Shown: in pieces, positions 18,924-28,331 of the stretch | Layout: each line of letters begins with the position of its first letter | Numbering within the stretch: position 1 is the first letter of the stretch | From: Pseudomonas sp. PDM05 | GTDB taxonomy: Bacteria > Pseudomonadota > Gammaproteobacteria > Pseudomonadales > Pseudomonadaceae | Length of the DNA: 64,000 bases | NCBI RefSeq assembly: GCF_014851685.1 | Contig: NZ_JACVAC010000003.1 | Location: 248,001 to 312,000, forward strand | Reading direction: 5' to 3' | Program-made: the position numbers and the translations under genes | Notes under the pieces: model-generated | Database searches by the model: none | What the model saw: the letters and a program-made list of their open reading frames with translations, nothing else | What the model was told of the DNA's origin: nothing

Positions 18924-20864
18924 ATGCTTTTTAACCAAGCCTCACGCCTGGCCAAAATCACCAGCCCCCTCGGGCCGGATGTGCTGCTGCTCAACGGAAT
19001 GGGCGGCGGTGAGGAGTTGGGCCGGCTGTTCAACTATGAGCTGCAACTGACGTCCCTGGACGCCAACATCGACCTCAACCAGCTGCTCGGCAAGCCCATG
19101 AGCGTGGGCGTGCAATTGGCGGACGGCGGTGAGCGGCATTTCCACGGCATCGTTGCGCGGTGCAGCCAGGACATCGACCAGGGCCAGTTCGCCAGTTACC
19201 AAGTGGTGTTGCGCCCATGGTTCTGGCTGCTGACCCGCACCTCGGACTGCCGGATTTTCCAGAACCTGAGCATCCCGCAGATCATCAAGCAGGTGTTTCG
19301 CGACCTGGGTTTTTCCGATTTCGAAGACGCCCTGAGCCGGCCGTATCGCGAGTGGGAATACTGCGTGCAGTACCGCGAGACCAGCTTCGATTTCGTCAGC
19401 CGCCTGATGGAACAGGAAGGCATCTACTACTTCTTCCGCCACGAGCAGGACCGTCACGTGCTCGTGCTGGCCGACGCCTATGGCGCGCACACCACGGTGC
19501 CGGGCTACGCGTCGATTCCGTATTACCCCAAGGACGAGCAGCAGCGCGAACGCGACCATATGTACAACTGGCACCTGGCGCAGGAGGTGCAGCCCGGTTC
19601 GCTGGAGCTCAACGACTACGACTTCCAGCGCCCCAGCGCGAGCATCGAGGTGCGCTCGGCGATGCCGCGTCCGCACACTGCCGGTGATTACCCGCTGTAC
19701 GACTACCCCGGCACCTACGTGCAAAGCCAGGACGGCGAACACTATGCGCGCACCCGCATCGAAGCCCTGCAAACCCTGCACGAGCAGATCGAATTCAGCG
19801 GCAATGCGCGGGGCCTGGGCTCCGGGCATTTGTTCAGCCTCACCGGCTTCAGCCGCCAGGACCAGAACCGCGAATACCTGATCGTCGGCGTCCGCTACCA
19901 CATCACCCAGGAGAGCCTGGAAAGTGGCGGCGGCTCGGGCGAGGCGCAGTTCAGCAGCAGCCTGACCTGCATCGATGCCCAGCAAAGCTTCCGCCCACTG
20001 GCGAGCACCTACCGGCCCATCGTCAAAGGCCCGCAGACCGCGTTGGTGGTCGGGCCCAAGGGCGAAGAAATCTGGACCGACCAGTACGGCCGGGTGAAGG
20101 TGCACTTCTACTGGGACCGTCACGACCAATCCAACGAGAACAGCTCGTGCTGGATTCGCGTGTCGCAATCCTGGGCCGGCAAGAACTGGGGTTCGATGCA
20201 GATCCCGCGGATCGGCCAGGAAGTGATTGTGAGTTTTCTGGAAGGTGATCCCGACCGGCCGATCATCACCGGGCGGGTGTACAACGCTGAGCAGACGGTG
20301 CCTTACGACTTGCCGCAGAACGCCACGCAAAGCGGCATGAAAAGCCGCTCCAGCAAGGGTGGCACGCCGGCCAACTTCAATGAAATCCGCATGGAGGACA
20401 AGAAGGGGCTGGAGCAGTTGTACATCCACGCCGAGCGCAATCAGGACATCGTGGTGGAGGTGGATGAGAGCCACTCGGTGGGGCATGACCGTAACAAGAG
20501 CATCGGCCACAACGAGACGGTGACCATCGGCAACAACCGCCTGCGTATCGTCAAGCAGGAAGACATCCTCTCGGTGGGCCAGCGCAAGACCGACAGCATC
20601 AGCCAGAGCTACGTCATTGAAGTGGGCGAAAACCTGCGCCTGGTGTGCGGTGAAAGCATCCTGGAGTTGAACGCCAGCGGGCAGATCAACCTCACGGGCG
20701 TGCAGATCAGCTTCTACGCCAGCGGCGATGCCGAGTTCAACACCGGCGGCGTGCTGCACCTGAACAACGGCGGCGGCCCCGGCGCAACACCCGATGGCCA
20801 GGGCGTGAAAGCCAGCATCGACGCCAATATCAAAGCCGCGTTCCCAACGCCCAAAAGCTCCTGA
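18924..20864 (+). CDS. vgrG: T6SS spike protein VgrG (TssI)
   Basis: A 646-residue VgrG. It starts MLFNQASRLAKITSPLGPDV, has the gp27-like domain (LTSLDANIDLNQLLGKPMSV; YCVQYRETSFDFVSRLMEQEGIYYF), the gp5 OB-fold (VVGPKGEEIWTDQYGRVKVHF, CWIRVSQSWAGKNWGSMQIPR, GQEVIVSFLEGDPDRPII), and a beta-helical tail with repeated G.N. strands. There is no enzymatic C-terminal extension: the protein ends soon after the tail. Cargo is therefore expected to attach through PAAR proteins, which the next genes encode. Confidence 0.96.
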   Translation: MLFNQASRLAKITSPLGPDVLLLNGMGGGEELGRLFNYELQLTSLDANIDLNQLLGKPMSVGVQLADGGERHFHGIVARCSQDIDQGQFASYQVVLRPWFWLLTRTSDCRIFQNLSIPQIIKQVFRDLGFSDFEDALSRPYREWEYCVQYRETSFDFVSRLMEQEGIYYFFRHEQDRHVLVLADAYGAHTTVPGYASIPYYPKDEQQRERDHMYNWHLAQEVQPGSLELNDYDFQRPSASIEVRSAMPRPHTAGDYPLYDYPGTYVQSQDGEHYARTRIEALQTLHEQIEFSGNARGLGSGHLFSLTGFSRQDQNREYLIVGVRYHITQESLESGGGSGEAQFSSSLTCIDAQQSFRPLASTYRPIVKGPQTALVVGPKGEEIWTDQYGRVKVHFYWDRHDQSNENSSCWIRVSQSWAGKNWGSMQIPRIGQEVIVSFLEGDPDRPIITGRVYNAEQTVPYDLPQNATQSGMKSRSSKGGTPANFNEIRMEDKKGLEQLYIHAERNQDIVVEVDESHSVGHDRNKSIGHNETVTIGNNRLRIVKQEDILSVGQRKTDSISQSYVIEVGENLRLVCGESILELNASGQINLTGVQISFYASGDAEFNTGGVLHLNNGGGPGATPDGQGVKASIDANIKAAFPTPKSS

Positions 20865-20879
20865 CGAGGCCTGTTTGCG

Positions 20880-21311
20880 ATGACGTACCGAATCAACGAA
20901 TTCCAGTTCCAACTACCGGCCGCCGAGTTGCAGGACGCCACGATCAATATCCTCAAGTTCCCTGAACTGGGCACTTCCCTGATCATCAGTCGCAGCCTCT
21001 TGGCCGAGGACGAAACCCTGCACAGCAACTTCGCCGACCAGCTCAAGCGCCTGGAACAACAGGTGCAGGATTTGCGCTGCCAGCCGAGCACAGTCGTGCG
21101 TTTGGGCGCGGCTCAAGAGATCGAAGGCATCGAGTTGCGCAGCCAGTTCAACAAGGGCAATGACAAGGTGTTCCAGTACCAATTGGCGCTGGTGTTGCCG
21201 GGCACGCGCAAGATGCTCGCGTTGAGCTATGTGAAAGCCGAAAAGCTCGGCGATGCCGAGGCCGCGCATTGGGCCTTGATCAAGCAATCGCTGTCGTTCG
21301 AGGCCCATTGA
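20880..21311 (+). CDS. Eag-type T6SS effector chaperone (DUF1795/DcrB-like)
   Basis: A 143-residue protein of the DUF1795/DcrB-like family: MTYRINEFQFQLPAAELQDATINIL followed by a curved-sheet pattern and ending WALIKQSLSFEAH. In P. aeruginosa and Serratia such proteins (EagT6, EagR) hold the N-terminal transmembrane/prePAAR segment of PAAR effectors and load them on VgrG. It sits between vgrG and a PAAR-Rhs gene that has exactly such an N-terminus. A second paralogue in this window lies at 28332-28766. Gap to vgrG is 15 bp and to rhs 12 bp. Confidence 0.85.
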   Translation: MTYRINEFQFQLPAAELQDATINILKFPELGTSLIISRSLLAEDETLHSNFADQLKRLEQQVQDLRCQPSTVVRLGAAQEIEGIELRSQFNKGNDKVFQYQLALVLPGTRKMLALSYVKAEKLGDAEAAHWALIKQSLSFEAH

Positions 21312-21323
21312 TGAGCCGCCTGC

Positions 21324-24300
21324 ATGGCTGACGCGCTATGGGCGGCCCGCATGGGCGACGCGCTTGCCCACACGTCGATGATGGCCGACATCCTCGGCGG
21401 TGTGCTGGAGGTGGCGGCCAATATTGCGATCACCGCCGTGGCGACCGCAGCGGTGGTGGCCGCCACCGGCATCACCGTGGCCACTGGCGGGCTTGGCTGC
21501 TTCCTGCTGGGCGCGGTGGTGGGCACGATTGTCGGGCTGGCCATGAGCAAGACGGGGGCGGACAAAGGCCTGTCGAATTTATGCGAGAGCTTTAGCAACG
21601 CCCTGTTTCCGCCCACGGTGCAGGCGAACATTCTCACCGGTTCCACCAACACCCTGACCAATAACATCCCCGCCGCCCGCGCTGCCGGGGCGATCAGCTC
21701 CCACGTCGCGCCGGCCGGTACCGAGCTGGAAGAACCCGCACCAGAGCCCGGTTACCTGGACATGGCCGAGAGTTTCTTCTCACAGATGTGGCGCCCGACG
21801 GTCGCTACGCCAGCGCCAGGCGCGGTGCCCAAACCGCTGGACCTGGTGGTGTGCATGAAGCACCCGCCGATGCCGCCGCAGTTTCTGGCCGAGGGCTCGG
21901 ACAAGGTCACGGTCAACGGTCAGCCGGCGGTGCGCAGCGGTGATCGCAGTACGTGCGATGCGACGGTGGTGGGTTCGGGGCTGATCTCGTCCAACGTGAC
22001 CATTGGCGGCGGTTCGGTGGTGGTGCGCGAGATTCGCAGCGGCAAGACGCCGGGCGTCGGGCTGGCGGTGACGGCGTTGTTGATGCTCAAAGGTGGCAAG
22101 GGCAAGTTCTTCAGCAAGCTGCCGTGCATGCTGATCAGCGGCGCGACGTCGATGGCCGTCAGCAGCGCGATGGGGGCGATGGCGAATGCGGCGATGGGTT
22201 CGTCGAACCCGGTGCATGCTGCCACGGGCGCGAAAGTGCTGGGTGATGTCGAGGAGCTGGATTTTGTGCTGCCCGGCATCCTGCCGATTGCCTGGCAACG
22301 GTTCTACAACAGCCGCGATGAACGCTCGGGCAGCTTGTTGGGTGCTGGCTGGAGCGTGGCTTACGAAGTGTGCGTCGACATTCGCCCCCATCCTGAGGGT
22401 GGCGAAACGCTGATCTACACCGACGAGCAGGGCCGAGCAATCGACATGGGCTCGATTGCTTTGGGCGGCGCGGTATTCAGCGCCGGTGAAGGGCTCGCGG
22501 TGCGCCGCCACCTCAATGGGCAGTTGCTGATTGAAAGCGACGATGGTTTGTACCGCTTGTTCGAGCCTACGGCCAACCCGTCGCGGCTGCGCCTGAGCCA
22601 ACTGGGTGATCGTAACGACAACCGTATCTACATCGACTACGACGAAGCCGGGCGCTTGGTGCGGCTGCGCGATACGTTCGATCTGGTGCAGGTTGAGCTG
22701 GTTCGCGAGCAGGGCCAATTGGCGCGCATCGAGCGCTTGTATCCCGATCAGCGTCGTGAAGTGCTGGTCAGCTACGGCTATGACATGGCCGGGAGCCTGG
22801 CGCAAGTAAGCGACGCGACCGGCCAGGTGCAACGGCGTTTTGCCTACGACAACGGCCGCCGGATGGTCGAGCATCAACTGCCGACCGGGTTACGGTGTTT
22901 TTACGAATGGGCGTTGGTTGAAAACCTGGAATGGCGTGTGGTCCGGCATTGGACCGATGAAGGCGACACTTACCAGTTCGACTATGACTTGCAGGCCGGC
23001 CTCACGCGCATCACCGACGGTTTGCAGCGGGTCAGCACCCGCCTGTGGAACACGCAGCACCAGATCATCCAGTACAGCGACAACCTCGGCCAGACCTGGC
23101 TGTTCGAGTGGAACGACGAACGCCAATTGCTCAGCGCCACCGACCCGCAGGGCGGGCGTTATGAATACAGCTATGACGAAGCCGGTAATCTGATCGGCGA
23201 GAGTGACCCGTTGGGGCGCAGCGATTCGACGTTGTGGCTGGAGCATTGGGCCTTGCCGGTATCGGTGACCGACTGCGAGGGCAACACCTGGCGTTCACGT
23301 TACGACGCACGGGGTAACTGTACCGTCGAGACCGACCCGCTAGGGCATGTCACGAGGTATCGCTACGATAGTCACGGGCAACCGGTAGAGATCATCGACG
23401 CCACCGGCAAAAGCAAACGGCTACGCTGGAATCCGTTCGGCCAGCTCATTGAACACATTGACTGCTCCGGTTACCCGACGCGCTTCAGCTACGACGAGAG
23501 AGGTTATTTACAGGTCATCATTGATGCACTGGGTGAGCGCACCTCGTTTGTACACGACGCCCAAGGCCGAGTGCTGAGTACTCAACTTCCAGATGGGCGT
23601 ACTGAATATTTCCAACGCGACGGCAGCGGCCAACTGGTTGCACATACCGACTTTGCCGGCCACTCCACACACTATCAGCGCAACCGTAAGGGGCAGGTCC
23701 GCGAGCGCGTCGATGCGCACGGCCGACAGGTCAGTTTTGCCTATGACAGCTATGGCCGCCTGCGTACGTTGACCAACGAAAACGGTGAACAATACCGTTT
23801 CGAATGGGACGCCAATGATCGTGTCTCCGAGCAACAGGATCTGGATGGCAGTATCCGCCGCTATGACTACGACGCACTGAACAACATTTCACGCATGGAG
23901 GCGGTTGCAGCACCAGTCGGCAGTGGCCTGGCAGTAGTAACGGCGGTGCCCGAACCATCCATCGTGCATGACTTTGAACGCGACGCGGCGGGACGAATGG
24001 TGGTCAAAGTCACCGATGACGGGCGTACGGAATACAGTTACGACTTACTGGACCAGCTCAAAGCTGTCACGTTTACCCATAAGACAGGCCAACAACACAC
24101 CGTCAGCTTCACTTATGACGCCCTTGGGCAGACCGTCGAAGAAAAAACCAGGGCAGGTGTTTTACAACATTGCTACGACGAGTTGGGAAACCTCAACCAG
24201 ACTCGCTTACCCGACGGGCGCTGGCTCAATCGGTTGTACTACGGCAGCGGTCACCTCCATCAGATAAACCTCGATGGACGGGTTATCAGCGACTTTGAGC

Positions 24301-25772
24301 GCGACCGCTTACACCGCGAAGTCCTGCGTACTCAGGGGCACCTGAGTACACGCCAGCGTTATGATCGCTGCGGCCGATTGCGCTCGCGCGAACGCGGCCA
24401 TATCAGCCGGGCATCGGTACTCCCTGACGCAGTACTCAAACAGTTCGAGTATGACCCCGCCGATAACTTGGTGGGCAAGCTTGAGCAACGGCCCGGCGGT
24501 CAGCACAGCCAGTTGCTGCATTACGATGCAACCGACCGAATAATCGCCAGCCAGGACAATGTTGCAGCACGACACGAAACCTATTCCTATGACGCCGCTG
24601 CCAACCTGCTCGATGGCCCACAGGCTGGCGCCGGACTGGTTGTACACAACAAGCTCCTGACATACCAAGACAAACGCTATCGCTACGACGGTTTCGGCCG
24701 CATGGTCGAGAAGCGAAGTGCCCAACGCGGCGTCCAGCGATTCGCCTATGACGCTGAACATCGCTTGATTGAGGTACGAAATGAACAGGGCACGCAGCGA
24801 TCAGTCGTCCGCATGTCCTACGACCCTCTTGGCCGACGAACATCCAAAACAACCCACGACGCAAATGGCCATTTACTGAGTGAAACTCGCTTCACATGGG
24901 ATGGGCTGCGGTTGGTGCAAGAGCACAAACATGCGCAGACCAGTCTTTATATCTACGGTGACGAAGGTCACGAACCCCTGGCCAGGGTTGACGGGACAGG
25001 CGCCCAGCAAAAAGTGCGCTATTACCACAATGACATGAACGGGCTGCCCGAGTTGCTTTCGGAAGCAGAAGGCCAGACAGTCTGGCAAGCCAGCTATCAG
25101 GTCTGGGGAAACACCGTTCGAGAAACGCGTGAGCCTTACTACATTGAAGAGCAGAACCTGCGGTTCCAGGGGCAGTATCTGGATCGGGAAACTGGCCTGC
25201 ATCACAACATTTTCCGCTTCTACGATCCGGATATCGGCCGCTTCACTACGCCTGACCCCATTGGCCTCGCCGGGGGGCTGAATCTTTATCTGTATTCAAC
25301 GAATCCGCTGACGTGGATCGACCCCTACGGCCTGAACCCGAAGGATTTGGTACGGTACAAGCCCAAAGATTCCGTGACACCCAAGGCTGGTGGTCGTGGC
25401 ACAGCCATCAATCGGGCTTGGGGAGAAGAGCGGGAGCTTGTGACCCGCGGTGGCGGCTCAAGAGACTGGGCGGACCATGAGCGTGAGTTGATCAAAAATA
25501 CCAAGAGCAACGCACGCTTGAATTCTTTGATGTCCAAAGCAGGCTACACCGGCCACCACATCAACAGCGTCGAAGGTAACGGTGCATTGGGCAAAGCCTG
25601 GAAAGGTGACCCAAGGAACATTGTGTTCTTGCAAAACGCGAACCATCCAAGTGGCATTGACGAACACTTGAACAGCCCGCAAGGGCACAGGAAGAATTAC
25701 GCCAACGCAGGCAAAGGCCGATTGATCGACCGAGCCAGAACACCCGCTACAAAACCCGGCTGCGGTAAATAG
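21324..25772 (+). CDS. rhs: PAAR-Rhs polymorphic T6SS effector with C-terminal HNH/EndoVII-like 'GHH' nuclease toxin
   Basis: A 1482-residue effector. A prePAAR motif AARMGDALAH lies at residues 7-16, hydrophobic helices at about 30-75 and again around 250-295, and a PAAR domain around 170-240 (the KVTVNGQPAVRSGDRSTCDA part). A long Rhs/YD-repeat shell follows. The conserved Rhs cleavage region ends at DPYGLN (1333-1338). The remaining 144 residues are the variable toxin. They contain GYTGHHIN at 1407-1414, DPRNIVFL, and EHLNS..GHRKNY, the layout of GHH-type HNH/Endonuclease VII toxins, so DNA cleavage is the likely activity (inferred). Base composition falls after the Rhs core. The immunity gene starts 20 bp downstream. 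Confidence 0.9.
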   Translation: MADALWAARMGDALAHTSMMADILGGVLEVAANIAITAVATAAVVAATGITVATGGLGCFLLGAVVGTIVGLAMSKTGADKGLSNLCESFSNALFPPTVQANILTGSTNTLTNNIPAARAAGAISSHVAPAGTELEEPAPEPGYLDMAESFFSQMWRPTVATPAPGAVPKPLDLVVCMKHPPMPPQFLAEGSDKVTVNGQPAVRSGDRSTCDATVVGSGLISSNVTIGGGSVVVREIRSGKTPGVGLAVTALLMLKGGKGKFFSKLPCMLISGATSMAVSSAMGAMANAAMGSSNPVHAATGAKVLGDVEELDFVLPGILPIAWQRFYNSRDERSGSLLGAGWSVAYEVCVDIRPHPEGGETLIYTDEQGRAIDMGSIALGGAVFSAGEGLAVRRHLNGQLLIESDDGLYRLFEPTANPSRLRLSQLGDRNDNRIYIDYDEAGRLVRLRDTFDLVQVELVREQGQLARIERLYPDQRREVLVSYGYDMAGSLAQVSDATGQVQRRFAYDNGRRMVEHQLPTGLRCFYEWALVENLEWRVVRHWTDEGDTYQFDYDLQAGLTRITDGLQRVSTRLWNTQHQIIQYSDNLGQTWLFEWNDERQLLSATDPQGGRYEYSYDEAGNLIGESDPLGRSDSTLWLEHWALPVSVTDCEGNTWRSRYDARGNCTVETDPLGHVTRYRYDSHGQPVEIIDATGKSKRLRWNPFGQLIEHIDCSGYPTRFSYDERGYLQVIIDALGERTSFVHDAQGRVLSTQLPDGRTEYFQRDGSGQLVAHTDFAGHSTHYQRNRKGQVRERVDAHGRQVSFAYDSYGRLRTLTNENGEQYRFEWDANDRVSEQQDLDGSIRRYDYDALNNISRMEAVAAPVGSGLAVVTAVPEPSIVHDFERDAAGRMVVKVTDDGRTEYSYDLLDQLKAVTFTHKTGQQHTVSFTYDALGQTVEEKTRAGVLQHCYDELGNLNQTRLPDGRWLNRLYYGSGHLHQINLDGRVISDFERDRLHREVLRTQGHLSTRQRYDRCGRLRSRERGHISRASVLPDAVLKQFEYDPADNLVGKLEQRPGGQHSQLLHYDATDRIIASQDNVAARHETYSYDAAANLLDGPQAGAGLVVHNKLLTYQDKRYRYDGFGRMVEKRSAQRGVQRFAYDAEHRLIEVRNEQGTQRSVVRMSYDPLGRRTSKTTHDANGHLLSETRFTWDGLRLVQEHKHAQTSLYIYGDEGHEPLARVDGTGAQQKVRYYHNDMNGLPELLSEAEGQTVWQASYQVWGNTVRETREPYYIEEQNLRFQGQYLDRETGLHHNIFRFYDPDIGRFTTPDPIGLAGGLNLYLYSTNPLTWIDPYGLNPKDLVRYKPKDSVTPKAGGRGTAINRAWGEERELVTRGGGSRDWADHERELIKNTKSNARLNSLMSKAGYTGHHINSVEGNGALGKAWKGDPRNIVFLQNANHPSGIDEHLNSPQGHRKNYANAGKGRLIDRARTPATKPGCGK

Positions 25773-25791
25773 GTTTCCATTGGAGAAGAAC

Positions 25792-26391
25792 ATGAGCGCC
25801 CTCGATAACGCCTTTAAAGAATTGCGCCGCATCCACAAGAAATTTGACATCGAAGGGAGCTTCGAAAAAAACGGCCAGGCAAACGGCAAATGGCCACAAA
25901 CCCTGCCTCGCTCCTCTGAGACGGACTACTTTTACGACTTTTGCGAGCCTGTCGATGTAGAAATCGAAACAGGTTTGACCCCCATCCGCTTTTTCAGCTT
26001 GGACGCATTGGAAGATGGTCAGGTCGGTTACAAGTGGGCAGGCGAATCCAGCAAGACTGAGTTGAATGGAAATTGGCCGGCACAACATCTGGTTTTCATG
26101 GATGACATCGGTGGTGGCAAGCCGGTTATCGCAGTTACCGATATTCCAGGCACACCCGTATTGGCGAGTTACGATGCCATGGCGCCTTTCAAGATTGCCG
26201 ACTCTCTTGCGGATTTTCTGCTGGCCTTCGCCAAGACTGTCGAGATCGTCCATGGAAAATTCGACATTTTTGATATCTACAACGACGACGATGAGCTCTC
26301 CAGCAAATTCGTTAAGCTACTCAACAAGGAAGTCGGCCCGTTACTGGGCGAGGAAAATTACCAACGCTTTTTTGACTACTTCTACGGCTGA
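25792..26391 (+). CDS. Putative immunity protein for the Rhs toxin (SUKH/SMI1-KNR4-like)
   Basis: A 199-residue acidic protein beginning MSALDNAFKELRRIHKKFDI. The ATG at 25792 has GGAG at 25782-25785; a TTG at 25780 is less likely. The segment FKIADSLADFLLAFAKTVEI and the preceding FFSLDALEDG..GYKW fit the SMI1/KNR4 (SUKH) superfamily, the largest class of immunity proteins to nuclease toxins. Position right after the rhs toxin end, same strand, supports its role as cognate immunity. The family call is from pattern recognition and not certain; the immunity role is inferred from location. Confidence 0.7.
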   Translation: MSALDNAFKELRRIHKKFDIEGSFEKNGQANGKWPQTLPRSSETDYFYDFCEPVDVEIETGLTPIRFFSLDALEDGQVGYKWAGESSKTELNGNWPAQHLVFMDDIGGGKPVIAVTDIPGTPVLASYDAMAPFKIADSLADFLLAFAKTVEIVHGKFDIFDIYNDDDELSSKFVKLLNKEVGPLLGEENYQRFFDYFYG

Positions 26392-26403
26392 GTCAGGTCA
26401 GAC

Positions 26404-26434
26404 CCCACAAAAAAGGCACAGCCCAGTCGGCGTG
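26404..26434. repeat. Short direct repeat, left copy (degenerate hupA terminator)
   Basis: CCCACAAAAAA (26404-26414) and CCCAGTCGGCGTG (26422-26434) recur exactly, in the same order and strand, at 28864-28874 and 28886-28898, where they form part of the hupA terminator. Here the hairpin arms are degraded. The two copies bracket the leftward effector module. Confidence 0.7.
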
Positions 26435-26471
26435 GGACAAGCGTCCTGACCGTCCATGGTCATTCGCGACA

Positions 26472-27005
26472 TCAGATGTTGGCGGGGACGAAGTCGGGCC
26501 CACCCAGTTTGTCCCGAACCACCAGCGCAGTACGCATCAACGGCCCCCACAGGCCGTTCTGGCTATTCCAGCCAGCGCCCGCCCAGCGGGTATCGCCGAC
26601 AAGGGCAGCCTTGTTGCGTTCCAGCTGCTTCTGCAGGGCCACTGCCACGGCACCCATGTCGACCTCGAACAGGTCGGCATACAGACCATCGGGGTTCGTG
26701 CGCTTTTTGCTCAGGCAAAAACGGTAGTACCACACCCACACTGCCGCCGCGTAAATCGCCCGATTTCGATCAGGGTAAGTCGCGAGGATTTTAAGCAAGG
26801 CCGCGACGAAGCCGCCTGGGAATTGCGGGTCGCGGGTCTCTTGCCAATAGCGCACCACCAACAGATCGAACGCTGCGACCACATTCTGTGGCTCGTCGTT
26901 GTCGCTCTTGGCTTCTTGAAAGTAGAACGGTTCGCCCACCAGGAACTTATCCAGGTCGTTATTCGCCAGGGCAAGCAGCAGCACATTATCTAAATTGGCA
27001 CTCAT
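26472..27005 (-). CDS. Putative immunity protein for the Tse6-like effector (unrecognised family)
   Basis: A 177-residue protein starting MSANLDNVLLLALANNDLDK. I do not recognise the family. It is rich in helices and aromatic residues (AAAVWVWYYRFCLSKKR, TRWAGAGWNSQNGLWGPLMR) and has no signal peptide, so it is probably cytoplasmic. The ATG overlaps the stop of the PAAR toxin gene (ATGA at 27002-27005), and it occupies the place of tsi6 behind tse6 in P. aeruginosa. Immunity is inferred from this coupling; it shows no evident similarity to Tsi6. Confidence 0.7.
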   Translation of the reverse strand: MSANLDNVLLLALANNDLDKFLVGEPFYFQEAKSDNDEPQNVVAAFDLLVVRYWQETRDPQFPGGFVAALLKILATYPDRNRAIYAAAVWVWYYRFCLSKKRTNPDGLYADLFEVDMGAVAVALQKQLERNKAALVGDTRWAGAGWNSQNGLWGPLMRTALVVRDKLGGPDFVPANI

Positions 27006-28288
27006 TGGATTCTCACTACATCGGGGTTCGCGAGCAGGAAATTGATGTCGTTGCCGTGTGGAATGCCCACATTGTCCAGCACCGCCTCACGCATCCCGCC
27101 AGGATGGGTCACGCCACCGGGGCGCCAGAGTGAGTTGGCTCCGCGTTCATTACCGGTTGGCATGACGACCTTGGGATTGTTCAGGTCCATCATATAAATT
27201 TCTTTGCCGGTAAAGGTGCCAGGGTCATAACCCAGGGCCTTTTCCAGGACCGCAAGGTCGCCGGTCTTTTTGAATTCGCCGACAACGCCGTGCAGGTCCG
27301 ACTTCGCCATGACGTACTTGGACGGACTGAATGTTGTGTACATCGGGTTGGCGATATCATCCGGCGTGAAGAGGAACGCCCCCCCTTCATCCTGAAACAC
27401 CTTGAGGTGCTTGGAGATATAAGAACCCTCAAGATAGTCGGCAGGATTCGGTCGACTGTACTGGGGAATCGCCATGATGTCGTCTTGGGTATAACCCGGC
27501 TTGAACCGCACCTTGGGGGTCGTGCCGATTTTTGCCATTTTCGGCCCAAGCCCCAGAAGCGCCATGCCGGCAACCCCTTGCAGCAAGTCCCGATAGCCTG
27601 GGCCCAAACGATCCCCCAGGTCGCCCAGCAACGCCATACCGCCCATCACCGCGCCGCCGATTACCACGAACCCGGCCAGGGCAGCCAGCCCGGCCATCGC
27701 CGCCAGGATCGCAGCGCCACCCATGGCCAGGATGCCCAAGGCTTCAAACCCGGTATGCATCCAGCCCTCGATATCCAGCACAAAGGCGACCGAGACGGTT
27801 GGCCCACCGATAAAGGTATTGGGGCTGCCACTCTTGATATGGGCACCGCACACCATTTTGCTGTGCAGGCGTGCTGCCGGCTTGCCGTTGATAAACACGG
27901 TGGCACTGCCTTCGGCGATCAAAACCGGGAAGGGCCAAACCGGGTGATTCATCGGCAGCCCAGTGCAGGAGGAGGCAATATCCTCACCGGCGCGCATCGC
28001 ATTGAGGCCGTTGATATAGACGTTGAAACTGCCCGCCACCAGTGCCCCTGTCGTGGGCTCGGGCAGGTTGAAAATGGTACTCAAGCCCTTGACGACCTGG
28101 AACATCGACAGCCCACCCGCCGCGACTGAGCCGGCCATGATTGCCACTGCCAGTCCACCCGTGGCAACTGTCGCTGCGATCACCGCGGCACCGATCAATG
28201 CACCTGCGACTGCGCCCGCCAGCATTGCAGCGACGCCGAATCCGTGGGCTATTTCATCACCCAAGCGGGCTGCTGCTTGCGCATCCAT
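27002..28288 (-). CDS. Tse6-like PAAR effector with a distinct C-terminal toxin domain
   Basis: A 428-residue effector. Residues 1-250 closely resemble, from memory, the P. aeruginosa Tse6 chassis: prePAAR motif AARLGDEIAH (6-15), hydrophobic helices at about 16-65, a PAAR domain at 81-165 (GSFNVYING, GSATVFINGKPAARLHSKMV), and a second helical membrane segment at 183-221. From about residue 255 the sequence is not the Tse6 NADase: it carries SYISKHLKVF (289-298), GNERGAN (379-385), WRPGG (388-392) and GGMREAV (397-403). I recall similar GAN..W.PGG endings in other Rhs/PAAR toxins but cannot name the activity. Operon: Eag chaperone, this gene, immunity. Confidence 0.85.
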   Translation of the reverse strand: MDAQAAARLGDEIAHGFGVAAMLAGAVAGALIGAAVIAATVATGGLAVAIMAGSVAAGGLSMFQVVKGLSTIFNLPEPTTGALVAGSFNVYINGLNAMRAGEDIASSCTGLPMNHPVWPFPVLIAEGSATVFINGKPAARLHSKMVCGAHIKSGSPNTFIGGPTVSVAFVLDIEGWMHTGFEALGILAMGGAAILAAMAGLAALAGFVVIGGAVMGGMALLGDLGDRLGPGYRDLLQGVAGMALLGLGPKMAKIGTTPKVRFKPGYTQDDIMAIPQYSRPNPADYLEGSYISKHLKVFQDEGGAFLFTPDDIANPMYTTFSPSKYVMAKSDLHGVVGEFKKTGDLAVLEKALGYDPGTFTGKEIYMMDLNNPKVVMPTGNERGANSLWRPGGVTHPGGMREAVLDNVGIPHGNDINFLLANPDVVRIQ

Positions 28289-28331
28289 TGCGTGTATCTA
28301 CCGTATGGGTTAAACCGCTGCCGTGTGCGAA

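Noticed and set aside
21324..25772. YD repeats of the Rhs gene as a tandem DNA repeat
   Set aside because: The periodicity is at protein level and belongs to the Rhs shell; no DNA-level tandem array was seen.
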